From Teichococcus vastitatis (GTDB lineage Bacteria > Pseudomonadota > Alphaproteobacteria > Acetobacterales > Acetobacteraceae), in the NCBI RefSeq assembly GCF_003604215.1, contig NZ_QXGS01000004.1, positions 186,001-250,000 on the forward strand: a stretch of 64,000 nucleotides of DNA, given 5' to 3'. A program made the translations under genes and the position numbers. Of this stretch, positions 35,220-45,623 are shown piece after piece. Under the pieces are notes generated by a model, which did no database searches, had not been told where the DNA came from, and saw nothing but the letters and a program-made list of their open reading frames with translations. Within the stretch, counting starts at the first letter, position 1, and each line of letters opens with the position of its first letter.

Positions 35220-35668
35220 GGCTGCGGCGCACTCCGATGCGGCCGTGGATTGCGACACAGGACTCTTCGCATCCGGTAAGCGTTCCGCCATCATGCCGTT
35301 GAACGGTTCGGTGGGTTTCCACCTTCTCCTCCATCAGCGCTGCCGCCGATCGGAAAGCAGGGATCTCCGCTCAGCGACCGGCCCGCTTCGCTCCAGCCGC
35401 CGGGCTGGGCCGCCTGCACCTGGAGAGCCTGAAAAAGCGCTTCAGCCGGATAATCGGCCGAGGGGCAGCATCGTCGGGAGAATGCAGGTACCGATGGTCT
35501 TCGGCGTAGCAGAGCGTCCTCCGCTCCGATCCGACAGGCCGGACTGGCAGCCGATGGGTCGGGCGGACGCCACAAGCTGCCGGGCGGAGCATGCCGCGAG
35601 TGGCGGCGGAAACGGCTTCCACACCCGGAAAACGGCAGCAACTCAGTCTAAGCAGGCGAGAAAAGGTA
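35220..35668. other. Gap between the methyltransferase gene and the tRNA genes
   Basis: About 450 bases without a supported gene. Frames on both strands have no protein-like pattern. I see no repeat, tRNA fragment or attachment-site duplicate that would mark an integrated element beside the tRNA genes. Confidence 0.4.
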
Positions 35669-35745
35669 TGGCGCGCCCGAAAGGATTCGAACCTCTGACC
35701 CCCAGATTCGTAGTCTGGTGCTCTATCCAGCTGAGCTACGGGCGC
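35669..35745 (-). tRNA. tRNA-Arg (anticodon ACG), copy 1
   Basis: A full cloverleaf on the minus strand: acceptor GCGCCCG pairing with CGGGCGC, D-arm GCTCAGCTGGATAGAGC, anticodon stem CCAGA/TCTGG with loop CTACGAA (anticodon ACG), and T-arm with TTCGAAT. The CCA end is encoded (35669-35671). ACG is read as ICG and decodes CGU, CGC and CGA. It lies 40 bases downstream of a second tRNA-Arg. Confidence 0.95.
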
Positions 35746-35785
35746 ATACCAAATTGTTCTAGTCTCGGGCCCATCCAAGTCGCCT

Positions 35786-35862
35786 TGGCGCGCCCGTGAG
35801 GATTCGAACCCCAAACCTCCAGATCCGTAGTCTAGCGCTCTATCCAGTTGAGCTACGGGCGC
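35786..35862 (-). tRNA. tRNA-Arg (anticodon ACG), diverged copy 2
   Basis: It has the same acceptor stem as copy 1 and an encoded CCA (35786-35788). The anticodon stem is CTAGA/TCTGG with one U-G pair, and the loop CTACGGA gives anticodon ACG with G instead of A at position 37. The T-stem and variable region also differ from copy 1. All arms can form, so it may be functional; the changes suggest relaxed constraint or a specialised copy. Confidence 0.88.
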
Positions 35863-35877
35863 TGGCCAGTGGCGGGG

Positions 35878-35905
35878 GAATAACCGAGGCCCTCCCCCCG
35901 CGCAA
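35878..35905 (-). promoter_or_regulatory. Candidate promoter for the tRNA-Arg pair
   Basis: On the minus strand TTGCGC (35900-35905) and TTATTC (35878-35883) are 16 bases apart, about 15 bases before the first tRNA. The -10 box is weak; the call is by pattern and position only. Confidence 0.28.
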
Positions 35906-35921
35906 GGGGCGTTTTCCGCCG

Positions 35922-37034
35922 TTACGCGCCCATTTTATCCAGTTCGCGCAGAATGGCATCGCCCATCACGCTGGTGCCGACGCGCGCCGTGCCCGGTCCC
36001 ATGATGTCGGCGGTGCGCAGGCCGCCGGCCAGCACCTTCTCCACCGCCGCCTCGATCAGCTTCGCATCCTCCTCCATCCCGAAGGACCAGCGCAGCAGCA
36101 TGGCGAAGGACAGCATCTGGGCGCAGGGATTGGCGATGCCCTTGCCGGCGATATCCGGCGCCGAGCCGTGGATCGGCTCATACAAGGCATGGCGCCGGCC
36201 AGTGGCGTCCGGCGCGCCCAGCGTGGCGGATGGCAGCATGCCGAGCGAGCCGGTCAGCGCCGCCGCGAGGTCCGACAGCAGGTCGCCGAACAAATTGCTG
36301 GCGAGCACCACGTCGAACTGCTTGGGGCGCGAGCAGAGCTGCATGGCGCAGTTGTCGGCATACATGTGCGACAGCTCGACCTCGGGATACTCGGCCTTGC
36401 CGATCTCCGAGACCACGGCGCGCCACAGGCGGCCGGTCTGCATCACATTGGCCTTCTCAACGCTGGTCAGCCGGCCGGTGCGCTTCCTGGCGAGGTCGAA
36501 GGCAACGCGGGCGACCCGGGCAATCTCCTCCTCCGTGTAGACCTCGGTATCGACGCCGCGGCGCTTGCCGTTGGGCAGGGTCTCGATGCCGCGCGGCTCG
36601 CCGAAATAGATGCCGCCGGTGCTCTCGCGCACGATCATCAGGTCGAGGCCGCGTACCAGGTCGGGCTTCAGGCTCGACGCATCGACCAGCGGGTTCAGCA
36701 CCACGGCCGGACGCAGATTGGCGAACAGCCCGAGTTCCTTGCGCAGCCGCAGGATGCCGAGCTCGGGACGCTTATCGAAAGGCAGGCTGTCCCAGCGCGG
36801 GCCACCCACCGAGCCGAACAGCACCGCATCGGCGCCCAGCGCGCGCTCCACCGTCTCGTCCGGGCAGGGAGAGCCGGTGGCTTCCAGCGCGGCGCCGCCA
36901 ACCTGGCCTTCCTCCAGCGTGAAGCTGACATGGCGGCGGCGGTCCATCCACTCGATGATGCGGCGCACCTCGCGCATCACCTCGGGGCCGATGCCGTCGC
37001 CCGGAAGAACCAGAAGCTTCTTGTTGGCGGTCAT
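35922..37034 (-). CDS. leuB: 3-isopropylmalate dehydrogenase
   Basis: The 370-residue enzyme begins '[18 protein letters not shown]' and carries the family signature '[24 protein letters not shown]', with substrate residues in '[18 protein letters not shown]'. It oxidatively decarboxylates 3-isopropylmalate to 2-oxoisocaproate in leucine synthesis, using NAD. ATG 37034 overlaps the leuD stop by four bases (ATGA). A longer open frame upstream is a shadow inside leuD. Confidence 0.96.
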   Translation of the reverse strand: MTANKKLLVLPGDGIGPEVMREVRRIIEWMDRRRHVSFTLEEGQVGGAALEATGSPCPDETVERALGADAVLFGSVGGPRWDSLPFDKRPELGILRLRKELGLFANLRPAVVLNPLVDASSLKPDLVRGLDLMIVRESTGGIYFGEPRGIETLPNGKRRGVDTEVYTEEEIARVARVAFDLARKRTGRLTSVEKANVMQTGRLWRAVVSEIGKAEYPEVELSHMYADNCAMQLCSRPKQFDVVLASNLFGDLLSDLAAALTGSLGMLPSATLGAPDATGRRHALYEPIHGSAPDIAGKGIANPCAQMLSFAMLLRWSFGMEEDAKLIEAAVEKVLAGGLRTADIMGPGTARVGTSVMGDAILRELDKMGA

Positions 37035-37672
37035 GATGCGGTGCGTTCCTCCTGTTGCGGCGCGCCGTACAGCCAGGGCTGCGCGGCACGCTGCTTCGCT
37101 TCGAAGCCGTCGATGGAGGTGCTCTTCTGCATGGTCTGGCCGATGTCGTCGAGGCCGTTCAGCAGCAGGTGGCGGCGCAGCGGATCGATCTCGAACGGGA
37201 TCTCCTCGCCATTCGGCCGCACCACGACCTGTCGCTGGAGATCCACGGTGAGGCGGGCATTGCCGCCCATCCGCGCATCCTCCATCAGCTGGTCGCACAC
37301 CTCGCGCGACAGGCGCACCGGCAGGATGCCGTTCTTGAAGCTGTTGTTATGGAAGATGTCGGCGAAATCCGGCGCGATGACGCAGCGTATGCCGAAATCC
37401 AGCAGCGCCCAGGGCGCGTGCTCGCGCGACGAGCCGCAGCCGAAATTCTCATGCGCGATCAGCACTTCCGCGTGGCGGTAGGGCTCCTGGTTCAGCACGA
37501 AATCCGGATTCTCCGAGCCATCCTCGCGGTAGCGCAGGTTGGCGAAGAGCGACTTGCCGAGCCCGGTGCGGGCGATGGTCTTGAGGAAGCGGGCCGGGAT
37601 GATCTTGTCGGTGTCGACATTGGCCATCGGCAGTGGCGCCGCGATGCCGGTCAGGGTGGTGAAGGCGTCCAT
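37031..37672 (-). CDS. leuD: 3-isopropylmalate dehydratase, small subunit
   Basis: The 213-residue protein has the small-subunit motifs '[17 protein letters not shown]' near the N-terminus and '[15 protein letters not shown]' in the swivelling domain. With LeuC it isomerises 2-isopropylmalate to 3-isopropylmalate. It starts three bases after the leuC stop and overlaps leuB, so leuCDB is one operon. Confidence 0.95.
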   Translation of the reverse strand: MDAFTTLTGIAAPLPMANVDTDKIIPARFLKTIARTGLGKSLFANLRYREDGSENPDFVLNQEPYRHAEVLIAHENFGCGSSREHAPWALLDFGIRCVIAPDFADIFHNNSFKNGILPVRLSREVCDQLMEDARMGGNARLTVDLQRQVVVRPNGEEIPFEIDPLRRHLLLNGLDDIGQTMQKSTSIDGFEAKQRAAQPWLYGAPQQEERTAS

Positions 37673-37675
37673 GGC

Positions 37676-39103
37676 TCAGTGCTTCCCCTGGGCGATCTCG
37701 CGCACGTCGGTGAGGTGGCCGGTGATGGCGGCGGCGGCGGCCATGGCGGGGGAGCACAGATGCGTCCGCCCCCCCGGCCCCTGCCGCCCCTCGAAATTGC
37801 GGTTCGAGGTGGAGGCGCAACGCTGCCCCGGCTTCAGCTTGTCCGGGTTCATGCCGAGGCACATGGAGCACCCCGCCTCGCGCCATTCGAAGCCGGCCTC
37901 CTTGAACACGGCATCGAGGCCTTCCTGTTCCGCCTGCAGCTTCACCAGGCCGGAGCCCGGCACCACCATGGCGCGCACGCCCTCCGCCACCTGGCGGCCG
38001 CGGGCGATGGCGGCGGCGGCGCGCATGTCCTCGATGCGGGAGTTGGTGCAGGAGCCGATGAACACCACGTCGACCTTGAGGTCGGTCAGCTTCTGCCCCG
38101 GCTGCAGGCCCATATACTCGACCATGCGGCGCAGCTGCGCGCGGCGGGCCTCGTCGGCGGCCGCCTCGGGGTCCGGCACGGCGGCGGTGATCGGCAGCAC
38201 GTCCTCGGGGCTGGTGCCCCAGGACACCATCGGCACGATCTCGGCGGCGTCGAGGAACACCTCCTTGTCGAAGACGGCGCCCTCATCGGTGGGCAGGGTC
38301 TTCCACCATTCCACGGCGCGGTCGAAATACTCGCCCTTCGGCGCGTGCGGCCGGCCCTTGACGTAGGCGAAGGTGGTCTCGTCCGGCGCGATCATGCCGG
38401 CGCGCGCGCCGGCCTCGATCGACATGTTGCAGATCGAGAAGCGCCCGGCCATGTCCAGCGCGCGGATGGTGGAGCCGGCGAACTCGATGACGTGGCCGTT
38501 GCCGCCCGCCGTGCCGATCTTGCCGATGATGGCCAGCACGATGTCCTTGGCGGTGCAGCCGGCCGGCAGCTCGCCCTCCACCGTCACGCGCATGTTCCTG
38601 GCGCGCTTCTGCAGCAGGGTCTGCGTCGCCAGCACGTGCTCCACCTCGGAGGTGCCGATGCCGAAGGCCAGCGCCCCCAGCGCGCCATGGGTCGAGGTGT
38701 GGCTGTCGCCGCAGACAATGGTCATGCCGGGCAGCGAGAGGCCCTGCTCCGGCCCGATGATGTGGACGATGCCCTGGCGGGCATCGGTCAGCGGGATGTA
38801 GGGGACGTTGAACTCGGCGACGTTCTTCTCGAGCGTCTCGACCTGCACCCGGCTCTCGGGGTCGTCAATGCCGGTGTAGCGCGAGGCGTCGGTGGCGATG
38901 TTGTGGTCCACCACGGCGACGGTGCCTTCCAGCCGCCGCACCGGCCGGTTCGCCATGCGCAGCCCTTCAAAGGCCTGCGGGCTGGTCACCTCATGCACGA
39001 GGTGCCGATCGATGTAGAGAAGCGCGGTGCCGTCCGGAAGCGTCTCGACCAGATGGGCGTCGAAGATCTTGTCGTAGAGCGTACGCGGCTTCGTGGCCGA
39101 CAT
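37676..39103 (-). CDS. leuC: 3-isopropylmalate dehydratase, large subunit
   Basis: The 475-residue aconitase-family protein has the iron-sulfur ligands in '[17 protein letters not shown]' and '[12 protein letters not shown]', plus '[21 protein letters not shown]' for substrate binding. It forms the 4Fe-4S catalytic unit with LeuD. ATG 39103 follows TGAGGTAA. It heads the leuCDB operon; I looked for a leader peptide rich in Leu codons upstream and found none. Confidence 0.96.
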   Translation of the reverse strand: MSATKPRTLYDKIFDAHLVETLPDGTALLYIDRHLVHEVTSPQAFEGLRMANRPVRRLEGTVAVVDHNIATDASRYTGIDDPESRVQVETLEKNVAEFNVPYIPLTDARQGIVHIIGPEQGLSLPGMTIVCGDSHTSTHGALGALAFGIGTSEVEHVLATQTLLQKRARNMRVTVEGELPAGCTAKDIVLAIIGKIGTAGGNGHVIEFAGSTIRALDMAGRFSICNMSIEAGARAGMIAPDETTFAYVKGRPHAPKGEYFDRAVEWWKTLPTDEGAVFDKEVFLDAAEIVPMVSWGTSPEDVLPITAAVPDPEAAADEARRAQLRRMVEYMGLQPGQKLTDLKVDVVFIGSCTNSRIEDMRAAAAIARGRQVAEGVRAMVVPGSGLVKLQAEQEGLDAVFKEAGFEWREAGCSMCLGMNPDKLKPGQRCASTSNRNFEGRQGPGGRTHLCSPAMAAAAAITGHLTDVREIAQGKH

Positions 39104-39454
39104 CGGCGTTACCTCAGGGTCTGGTGACACAAGGCGCGTCGCGGGCAGGCGGCGCGGGGTGGCCATGCATATGGCGCCACACCCGGCCCATTGAAGCACC
39201 TGAGTGATCCCGGCGCCACTGCCCGGCAGCGCGGCCCTCCCCCCGGCGCATCACATAACTGTCGCGAACACCCAGGGAAAGGGCCGCAATGTTTCGCGAA
39301 GCAGGGCTGTTTCGCAAGGAGCCCAAAGCCCGCGGCGCTTCCCCGGACGGCCGGCACCATCGGCAGCGGGATGGCCCGTCATGAAAAACGCCGCCCGCGC
39401 GGATCGCGCGGGCGGCGTGGTCGTTCCGGACCGGCCAAGCGGCCGGCGGCGGCC
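39104..39454. other. leuC control region and rplS 3' end
   Basis: This 351-base gap holds the rplS terminator at 39384-39417 and must hold the leuC promoter. On the minus strand TTGCGAAACA and TTCGCGAAACA repeat the element GCGAAACA about 18 bases apart (39290-39317), a possible protein-binding site. No coding sequence is supported. Confidence 0.4.
39384..39417 (-). terminator. Rho-independent terminator of rplS
   Basis: A perfect 12-base G+C stem with a five-base loop (39389-39417) is followed on the minus strand by five T (39384-39388). It lies 38 bases past the rplS stop and ends the ffh/rpsP/rimM/trmD/rplS cluster. Confidence 0.88.
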
Positions 39455-39829
39455 TCAGGCCTTGGCGCGCGGCGCGGCCTTCTCGGCGATGCGGGCGGAC
39501 TTACCGGTGCGGCCCCGCAGGTAGTACAGCTTGGCGCGGCGCACCTTGCCCCGGCGCAGCACGGCGATCTCGGCGATGCTCGGTGAATACAGCGGGAAGA
39601 CGCGCTCGACGCCCTCGCCATAGGACAGCTTGCGCACGGTGAAGTTGCTGTGCACGCCCTTGTTGGAGCGCGCGATCACCACGCCCTCATAGGCCTGGGT
39701 GCGGGTGCGCTCGCCCTCGACCACCTTCACCATCACGCGGACGGTGTCACCGGCGGCGAAGGCCGGCACCTCGCGGGCGCTGGCCAGGCGGGAAAGCTGC
39801 TCGGCGTCGAACTGCTGCAGCAGGTTCAT
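39455..39829 (-). CDS. rplS: 50S ribosomal protein L19
   Basis: The 124-residue protein has the L19 core '[20 protein letters not shown]', '[21 protein letters not shown]', '[11 protein letters not shown]' and '[16 protein letters not shown]'. It sits at the 30S-50S interface. The start at 39829 follows GAGAGGA and is where L19 homology begins. It is the last gene of the conserved rpsP-rimM-trmD-rplS cluster, 74 bases after trmD. Confidence 0.96.
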   Translation of the reverse strand: MNLLQQFDAEQLSRLASAREVPAFAAGDTVRVMVKVVEGERTRTQAYEGVVIARSNKGVHSNFTVRKLSYGEGVERVFPLYSPSIAEIAVLRRGKVRRAKLYYLRGRTGKSARIAEKAAPRAKA

Positions 39830-39903
39830 GGGTTTGGTCCTCTCGATCAATCCGTTGAGGCGGCGCGGGCCGCCCGTTCAATCCGTTTTCTGCGGCATGG
39901 CGG

Positions 39904-40617
39904 TCAGCCCGCCCGCCGCGACACATGCCTGGCCCAGAGATCCGGCCGCCGCTCGCGCGTCGCCGCCTCCGCCTGCTCCCGCCGCCAACGCGCCACCGCC
40001 GCATGGTGGCCCGACAACAGCACCTCCGGCACCGCCCTGCCCTGCCATTCCACCGGGCGGGTATAGTGTGGGTATTCCAGCAGCGGCGCGTCGACCTCGG
40101 CGAAGCTTTCCTCCGCCGCGCTGTCCGCACCTCCCATGACCCCCGGCAGCAGCCGCACGCAGGCGTCGAGCAACAGCAACGCCGCCGGCTCCCCGCCCGA
40201 GAGCACGAAGTCGCCGGCCGAGACCTCGCGCATGCCGCGCGCCTCGATCACCCGCTGGTCCAGCCCCTCATAGCGGCCGCACACCAGGATCACCCCCGGT
40301 CCCGCCGCCAGCTCCCGCACCAGCGCCTGGTCCAGCAGGCGCCCGCGCGGGGTGAGATAGACCAGCGGCCGCCCGGCACCCTCCGCCAGAGCGGCGGCAC
40401 AGGCGGCATCCACCACATCCGGCCGCAGCACCATGCCGGCGCCGCCGCCGCAGGGCGTGTCGTCCACCGTGCGGTGCTTGTCGGCGGCGAAGTCGCGGAT
40501 CTGCCGCGTGTCGAGCCGCCAGCGCTCCTCGCGCAGCGCCCGGCCCGCCAGCGACAGGCCGAGCGGGCCCGGGAACATCTCGGGGAACAGCGTCAGCGCC
40601 GTGGCGTGCCAGCTCAT
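39904..40617 (-). CDS. trmD: tRNA (guanine37-N1)-methyltransferase
   Basis: The 237-residue SPOUT enzyme has '[20 protein letters not shown]', '[17 protein letters not shown]', and the knotted SAM site '[13 protein letters not shown]' with '[16 protein letters not shown]'. It methylates G37 of tRNAs with G at position 36 and keeps the reading frame. It overlaps rimM by four bases. Confidence 0.96.
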   Translation of the reverse strand: MSWHATALTLFPEMFPGPLGLSLAGRALREERWRLDTRQIRDFAADKHRTVDDTPCGGGAGMVLRPDVVDAACAAALAEGAGRPLVYLTPRGRLLDQALVRELAAGPGVILVCGRYEGLDQRVIEARGMREVSAGDFVLSGGEPAALLLLDACVRLLPGVMGGADSAAEESFAEVDAPLLEYPHYTRPVEWQGRAVPEVLLSGHHAAVARWRREQAEAATRERRPDLWARHVSRRAG

Positions 40618-41249
40618 GCGCCGCCTCCGCGCACGCCGCGCGGGCCGATCCGCTTCGGGTCGTCCTGCCGGCGCGGCAGAGACCGGACCGGCTCGGCCAG
40701 CACCGTGCGCGGCTCCGCATCATTGGCGCCCTCCGGGGCATCCCCCGGCTCGGGCGGCACCACAATGTCCTCCGGCGGCTCCACGACGAGGTGGCCGGCG
40801 GCGACGTCCACCACCGGCACCACGGCACGGGTGAAGGGCAGCAGGGTTTCGCGCCCCGCCTCGTCCACCACCGCCAGAAAGGCGCCGGCGCCGTAATCCT
40901 CGACGCTGCGCACGCTGCCCAGCACCTGCCCTGCCTTGTCCTGCACCGGCAGCCCGACCAGATCGGCGAGGTAGAATTCCTCCTCCTCCGGCGCGGGCAG
41001 CCTGTCGCGGGGCACGTAAAGGCGGGTGCCGGTCAGCCTGGCAGCGGCATCGCGGTCCTGGACGCCCTCGACGCGGGCAAGCCCGCCGGGCAGCCATTGC
41101 AGCACCAGCGTCGTCGTTCCGCTCTCATCCGAGAGCGGCCCGTAGGCGGCCAGCGCCGCCGGATCGGCGGTGAAGGACTGGACGCGGACCAGGCCGCGCA
41201 CACCGTGCGGCCGTCCGATCTCCCCCACCAGGATGCGATCCTTACCCAT
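40614..41249 (-). CDS. rimM: Ribosome maturation factor RimM
   Basis: The 211-residue protein has the N-terminal RimM barrel ('[20 protein letters not shown]') and a C-terminal PRC barrel ('[14 protein letters not shown]', '[14 protein letters not shown]'). It helps 30S subunit maturation by binding S19. A basic, Pro-rich tail of about 45 residues extends beyond the usual end. It overlaps trmD by four bases. Confidence 0.94.
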   Translation of the reverse strand: MGKDRILVGEIGRPHGVRGLVRVQSFTADPAALAAYGPLSDESGTTTLVLQWLPGGLARVEGVQDRDAAARLTGTRLYVPRDRLPAPEEEEFYLADLVGLPVQDKAGQVLGSVRSVEDYGAGAFLAVVDEAGRETLLPFTRAVVPVVDVAAGHLVVEPPEDIVVPPEPGDAPEGANDAEPRTVLAEPVRSLPRRQDDPKRIGPRGVRGGGA

Positions 41250-41278
41250 GCTGCGTGGCTGCTACCAGGGTTCCTGGA

Positions 41279-41614
41279 TCAGCCGGCCGCGGCGGCGGCG
41301 GCGCGCTCCTGCGCCTTCTTCTTCGGCGCGGACTGCTTCGGCTGCTCACGGAACACCGGCATCGGCGCCAGCTCGGCATGGCCCAGGAACTTGGCCACGC
41401 GGTCTGTCGCCACGGCACCGTTGCTCAGCCAGTGCTTGATGCGCTCGTCGAACAGGCGCACGCGCTCGGCATGGTCGGAGGGCAGCATCGGGTTGTAGCT
41501 GCCGACCTTCTCGATGAAGCGGCCATCGCGCGGCGAGCGGCTGTCGGCCACCACGATGTGGTAGTAGGGGCGCTTCTTGGCGCCGGCGCGCGCGAGGCGG
41601 ATCTTCAGGCCCAT
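41279..41614 (-). CDS. rpsP: 30S ribosomal protein S16
   Basis: The 111-residue protein begins with the S16 signature '[24 protein letters not shown]' split across its first 25 residues and contains '[11 protein letters not shown]'. The last 25 residues form a Lys/Ala-rich tail common in alphaproteobacterial S16. It is required for 30S assembly. It is first of the rpsP-rimM-trmD-rplS set, 38 bases after ffh. Confidence 0.96.
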   Translation of the reverse strand: MGLKIRLARAGAKKRPYYHIVVADSRSPRDGRFIEKVGSYNPMLPSDHAERVRLFDERIKHWLSNGAVATDRVAKFLGHAELAPMPVFREQPKQSAPKKKAQERAAAAAAG

Positions 41615-41652
41615 CGTTCTTCCAGTCTTTCAGTGATTCGAAGGTTGAAACA

Positions 41653-43041
41653 TCAGAAGGGGCGCTTGCCGCCCCCCATGCCAGGAAGCAGCGCGCCGAG
41701 ACCGCCGCGCATCATGCCTTTCTGGCCAAGCTTGCTCATCCGCTTCATCATCGCGGACATATCGTCGAACTGCTTCAGCAGCTTGTTCACCTCCTGCACG
41801 GAGGTGCCCGAGCCGGCGGCGATGCGCTTCTTGCGCGACGCCTTCAGGATCGCCGGGTTGCGGCGCTCCTTCATCGTCATCGAGCCGATGATCGCCGCCT
41901 GCCGCTTCAGGATCGAACCGTCGAGCTTCGACTCGTCGATCTGACCCTTCAGCTTGCCCATGCCCGGCAGCATGTTCAGGATGCCGGACAGCGAGCCCAT
42001 CTTGTTGATCTGCTTCAGCTGCGCCGCGTAATCCTCCAGGTCGAACTGACCCTTCTGCATCTTCGCGGCGAGCTTCTCCGCCTCGGCCTTGTCGATCGTC
42101 TCGGCGGCTCGCTCGACCAGGGAAACGATGTCGCCCATGCCAAGAATGCGGCCGGCAATGCGGTCGGGGTGGAAATCCTCCAGCGCTTCCAGCTTCTCGC
42201 CGGCGCCGAGCAGCTTGATCGGCGCGCCGGTCACCGCCCGCATGGACAGCGCTGCGCCGCCGCGCGCATCGCCGTCGATGCGCGTCATGACGATGCCGGT
42301 GATGCCGACGCGCTCGTTGAAGGCGCGCGCCGTCTGCACCGCGTCCTGGCCGGTCATGGCATCCACCACCAGCAGGCTCTCATGCGGGCGGGTGGCGGCC
42401 TTGACCTGCGCCACCTCTTCCATCAGCGCCTCGTCGATCGACAGGCGGCCGGCGGTGTCGAGGATGACCACGTCGTACAGCTCGCCGCGCGCCACCTGCA
42501 TGGCGCGCTGCGCGATTTCCAGCGGGCCCTGCCCCTGGATGATGGGCAGGGACGCGACGCCGGCCTGCTTCGCCAGGGTTTCCAGCTGCAGCTGCGCGGC
42601 CGGACGGTGCACGTCCAGGCTGGCCAGCAGCACCTTCTTGCGGTCCCGCATGCGCAGCCGCAGCGCAATCTTGCCGGAGGTGGTGGTCTTGCCCGAGCCC
42701 TGCAGGCCGACCATCAGGATCGGCACCGGGGAGGCCGCGTTCAGGCTGATGCCGGGGACGTGCTCCACGCCTTCCCCACCGCCCAGCGCCTCCACCAGGC
42801 AATCATTGACGATCTTGATGACCTGCTGCGCCGGGGAGACGGAGCGCAGCACTTCCTGGCCCACGGCGCGCTCGCGCACCTTGGCGACGATGTCCTTGAC
42901 CACCGGCAGGGCGACATCGGCTTCCAGCAGCGCGATGCGGACCTCGCGCGAGGCTTCGGCGACGTCGGCCTCGGTCAGCGCGCCACGGCGGCGCAGCCGG
43001 TCGAAAACCCCGTTCAGCTTGCCCGAAAGCGCCTCGAACAT
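41653..43041 (-). CDS. ffh: Signal recognition particle protein Ffh
   Basis: The 462-residue SRP54 GTPase has the N domain, then G-domain motifs 'VGLQGSGKTTTSGK', 'LDTAGRLSIDEALM' and 'TRIDGDARGGAAL', and a Met-rich M domain ending 'LGALLPGMGGGK' for signal peptide and SRP RNA binding. It directs membrane proteins to FtsY. No SRP RNA gene was found near it. Confidence 0.96.
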   Translation of the reverse strand: MFEALSGKLNGVFDRLRRRGALTEADVAEASREVRIALLEADVALPVVKDIVAKVRERAVGQEVLRSVSPAQQVIKIVNDCLVEALGGGEGVEHVPGISLNAASPVPILMVGLQGSGKTTTSGKIALRLRMRDRKKVLLASLDVHRPAAQLQLETLAKQAGVASLPIIQGQGPLEIAQRAMQVARGELYDVVILDTAGRLSIDEALMEEVAQVKAATRPHESLLVVDAMTGQDAVQTARAFNERVGITGIVMTRIDGDARGGAALSMRAVTGAPIKLLGAGEKLEALEDFHPDRIAGRILGMGDIVSLVERAAETIDKAEAEKLAAKMQKGQFDLEDYAAQLKQINKMGSLSGILNMLPGMGKLKGQIDESKLDGSILKRQAAIIGSMTMKERRNPAILKASRKKRIAAGSGTSVQEVNKLLKQFDDMSAMMKRMSKLGQKGMMRGGLGALLPGMGGGKRPF

Positions 43042-43325
43042 CCGCCCTCACTGCCGCGCCCTGGCGGGCGCCCAAAACAAAACGCGCCGCTGCGCGAGCC
43101 TTCGCGGAGCGACGGAGCCGGGCCTCTCCAGGGAGGCGCCGACCAAAAATCCCGGGTCTGGCCCAGGTCGGCGGGGTTTATGCCATTTCGCCCTCCGGGG
43201 TCAAGCAGCAGCTCTTGCTGTTGGCTTCGTGGCGACCCCCACCTGCCGGAGCGCCGAGAGAGCCGAGGGGAAAGCGCCTCCCGCACCCGCATCGCGGCGT
43301 CGGGCACCGCCCGCCCCGCCGGCGG

Positions 43326-45536
43326 CTATCGTCCCGGAACCGGGGCGAGGCGCGCCTTCGGCCGCACCGGCGTCACCTCCACCGGCAGCGGCGGCGCCGC
43401 CCCCTGCTTGTCCTGCCCCATGTAGAGCGTCAGGTGCGGGAACGGGATCTCGATGCCGCGCGCGTCGAAGACCTGCTTGATGATCTCGTTGTAGGCGCGG
43501 CCGATCACCCAATGCTTGCCCGGCAGGGTCTTGATGCGGGCCCGCACCACAACCGCCGAATCGCCGAACTGCACCAGGCCCTGCATGTCCAGCGGACCCA
43601 GGATGCCGGCGCCGTGCGCGCTCTGCGCCAGCTGGTCGAACGCCTCCTGCATGGCCGCCTTCACCTCGTCGATGTTCTCCCGGTAGGCGACGCCGATCTC
43701 GGCCACGTGGAAGGAGAAGCCCTTCATCATGTTCGAGACCTTGTCGACGGAGGAGAACGGGATCAGGTGCAGCGTGCCGCTCAGGTCGCGGATCGAGACG
43801 GAGCGGATGGTCAGCCGCTCCACCACGCCGGACGTGCCGCCGACCGCCACCACGTCGCCCTCGTTCATGATGTTCTCGAGCTGGATGAAGGCGCCGGTGA
43901 TGATGTCCTGCACGAGCTTCTGGGCCCCGAAGCCGATCGCCAGGCCCAGCACGCCGGCGCCCGCCAGCAACGGCGCGATGTTCACCCCGATCTGCGCCAG
44001 CGCCAGCATCAGCACCAGCACGCACAGGGCGATGGTGAAGGCGTTGCGGAACAGCGACAGCAGGGTGCGCTCCCGCGGCGTCGGCGCGGTGCCGTAATGG
44101 GGGTTGAGGCGGTATTCCACCCAGGACGACACGGCGATGTAGATCGCGATCCCGACCACCACGATCAGCCCGGCCGACAGCAGCGAGCCCGCCACGCGCT
44201 GCCCGCCCTCGCTCGCCAGCCAGCCCAGGAAATCCACCAGCCCCCAGGCCTGGGCGATCAGCGCGGCGATGCAGACCAGCACCACCGTCCGCACCGCCTG
44301 CATCACCCGCGGCACAAAGGCCCGCAGCCGGCCTTCCAGCAGCGGCAGGCGCTCGGCCAGATCGGCCGGCACCCGCACGCTCAGATGCACGGCGCGGCGG
44401 ATCAGAAACAACACCAGACCGCCCGCCAGGATCGCCAGGGCGGATTCGGCCGTGGCCCCGACCATGAAGGACAGCGCCTCGCGCGGGTTGACCAGCCACA
44501 CGGCGAACAGGGCGACGAGGTAGAAGATGGCCAGGCCGTGCCAGACCTGGCCGAGCAGCGACAAGGTGCGCGACAGCATGTCCTGCCGGCCCTGCGCGGC
44601 GCGGGCGGTCAGGGCGGCCCGCACCGGCGCGCGGTTCTGCAGCACGAGCAGCACCGCGATCACCAGCGCCATGGCCATCACCACCACGCGCAGCGCCTCC
44701 GCCGCCGCCAGCGAGGTGGTGGCGAGCACCGGCGCAGCGAACAGGAACGCATAGCCGAGCAGCGACACCAGCCGCTTCAGCCAGAGGAACCAATAGGCGG
44801 CGGCCTCGTCGTTCAACGGCACCGGGCGCAGGATCGGCTGCCGCGGCGACAAGGCGGCGCGCAGCACCAGCTTGGCCGCCTCCACCATCAGAAACGCGTT
44901 CAACAGCAGGCTCTGGCCGATGCCCATCCGCCCGGTGGCGCCGCCCACCACCTGCAGCGCCAGGGCATAGCCCGCCCCCCAGGCGAGCAGCACCGCCAGG
45001 GCATCGAACAGCATGCCGCCCGCCAGGCCGAGCGTCCGCCCCACCCAGCCCCGCCCCGCGGCCCGCAGCGCCAGCCAGCGGCGCGACCGCTTCACCGCCG
45101 CGCGCAGCAGCAGGTAGCTGACGGCCAGGCCGAGTGCGACCAGCGCCACGCCCAGCGCCAGGTCGCCCAGCGCCGCCAGGCCCGGCCGGCCCAGGTTCAG
45201 CGCGCCGGAGCCGACCTCCGACAGCGTGCGCGCGACGGAGGACAGGCCCGCCGCCGCGCCCTCGGCGATCGCCCGGCTGCGCTCCGCGATCTGCCGCACC
45301 AGCGCCGGTTCCGCGGCCGTGGCATCGGCGGCCGGCGCGGCGGCGCCCTGGCGCAGCCGCGCGATCAGGGCGGCCCGGGCCTCGTCATTCTCCAGCAGCC
45401 GCACCAGCTCCGCGGCGGTGTCCTGCGCCGGCGCCGGTGACGGCGCGGCGGGCGCCGCCGCGTCGCCGGTGGTCTGGGCCGCCAGCGGCGGCGCGATCAA
45501 CAACAGCAGGACGAGACCATAGGCAAAACAGCGCAT
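43326..45536 (-). CDS. Large mechanosensitive channel of the MscS family (YbiO-like)
   Basis: The 736-residue protein has a signal peptide (ending near 'PPLAAQTTG'), a periplasmic N-terminal region, about ten membrane helices, and the MscS pore and vestibule ('LLAGAGVLGLAIGFGAQKL', 'FIQLENIMNEGDVVAVG', 'GVVERLTIRSVSIRDLSGT'). The Gly/Ala-rich pore helix is intact. It would release solutes under osmotic downshock. Its long N-terminal part is like the YbiO/YnaI group rather than the small MscS. It stands alone, divergent from the trp leader. Confidence 0.9.
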   Translation of the reverse strand: MRCFAYGLVLLLLIAPPLAAQTTGDAAAPAAPSPAPAQDTAAELVRLLENDEARAALIARLRQGAAAPAADATAAEPALVRQIAERSRAIAEGAAAGLSSVARTLSEVGSGALNLGRPGLAALGDLALGVALVALGLAVSYLLLRAAVKRSRRWLALRAAGRGWVGRTLGLAGGMLFDALAVLLAWGAGYALALQVVGGATGRMGIGQSLLLNAFLMVEAAKLVLRAALSPRQPILRPVPLNDEAAAYWFLWLKRLVSLLGYAFLFAAPVLATTSLAAAEALRVVVMAMALVIAVLLVLQNRAPVRAALTARAAQGRQDMLSRTLSLLGQVWHGLAIFYLVALFAVWLVNPREALSFMVGATAESALAILAGGLVLFLIRRAVHLSVRVPADLAERLPLLEGRLRAFVPRVMQAVRTVVLVCIAALIAQAWGLVDFLGWLASEGGQRVAGSLLSAGLIVVVGIAIYIAVSSWVEYRLNPHYGTAPTPRERTLLSLFRNAFTIALCVLVLMLALAQIGVNIAPLLAGAGVLGLAIGFGAQKLVQDIITGAFIQLENIMNEGDVVAVGGTSGVVERLTIRSVSIRDLSGTLHLIPFSSVDKVSNMMKGFSFHVAEIGVAYRENIDEVKAAMQEAFDQLAQSAHGAGILGPLDMQGLVQFGDSAVVVRARIKTLPGKHWVIGRAYNEIIKQVFDARGIEIPFPHLTLYMGQDKQGAAPPLPVEVTPVRPKARLAPVPGR

Positions 45537-45623
45537 CTAGGCTCCGGTGGCTTGGAAGGGCGGCAAAGCGTTCCAGCTTGGGGGCGCGGCCGCGGGCGTC
45601 AACCACGAACCGTGCCGATCCTC

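Noticed and set aside
35786-35862. Reading the second tRNA-Arg as anticodon CCG
   Set aside because: Stem pairing CTAGA/TCTGG fixes the seven-base loop as CTACGGA, so positions 34-36 are ACG.
39104-39383. Leader peptide with Leu codons upstream of leuC
   Set aside because: No short frame with consecutive Leu codons and no competing hairpins were found.
43042-43325. SRP (4.5S) RNA gene next to ffh
   Set aside because: The GC-rich stretch has no GGAA-tetraloop helix or other SRP RNA core sequence.
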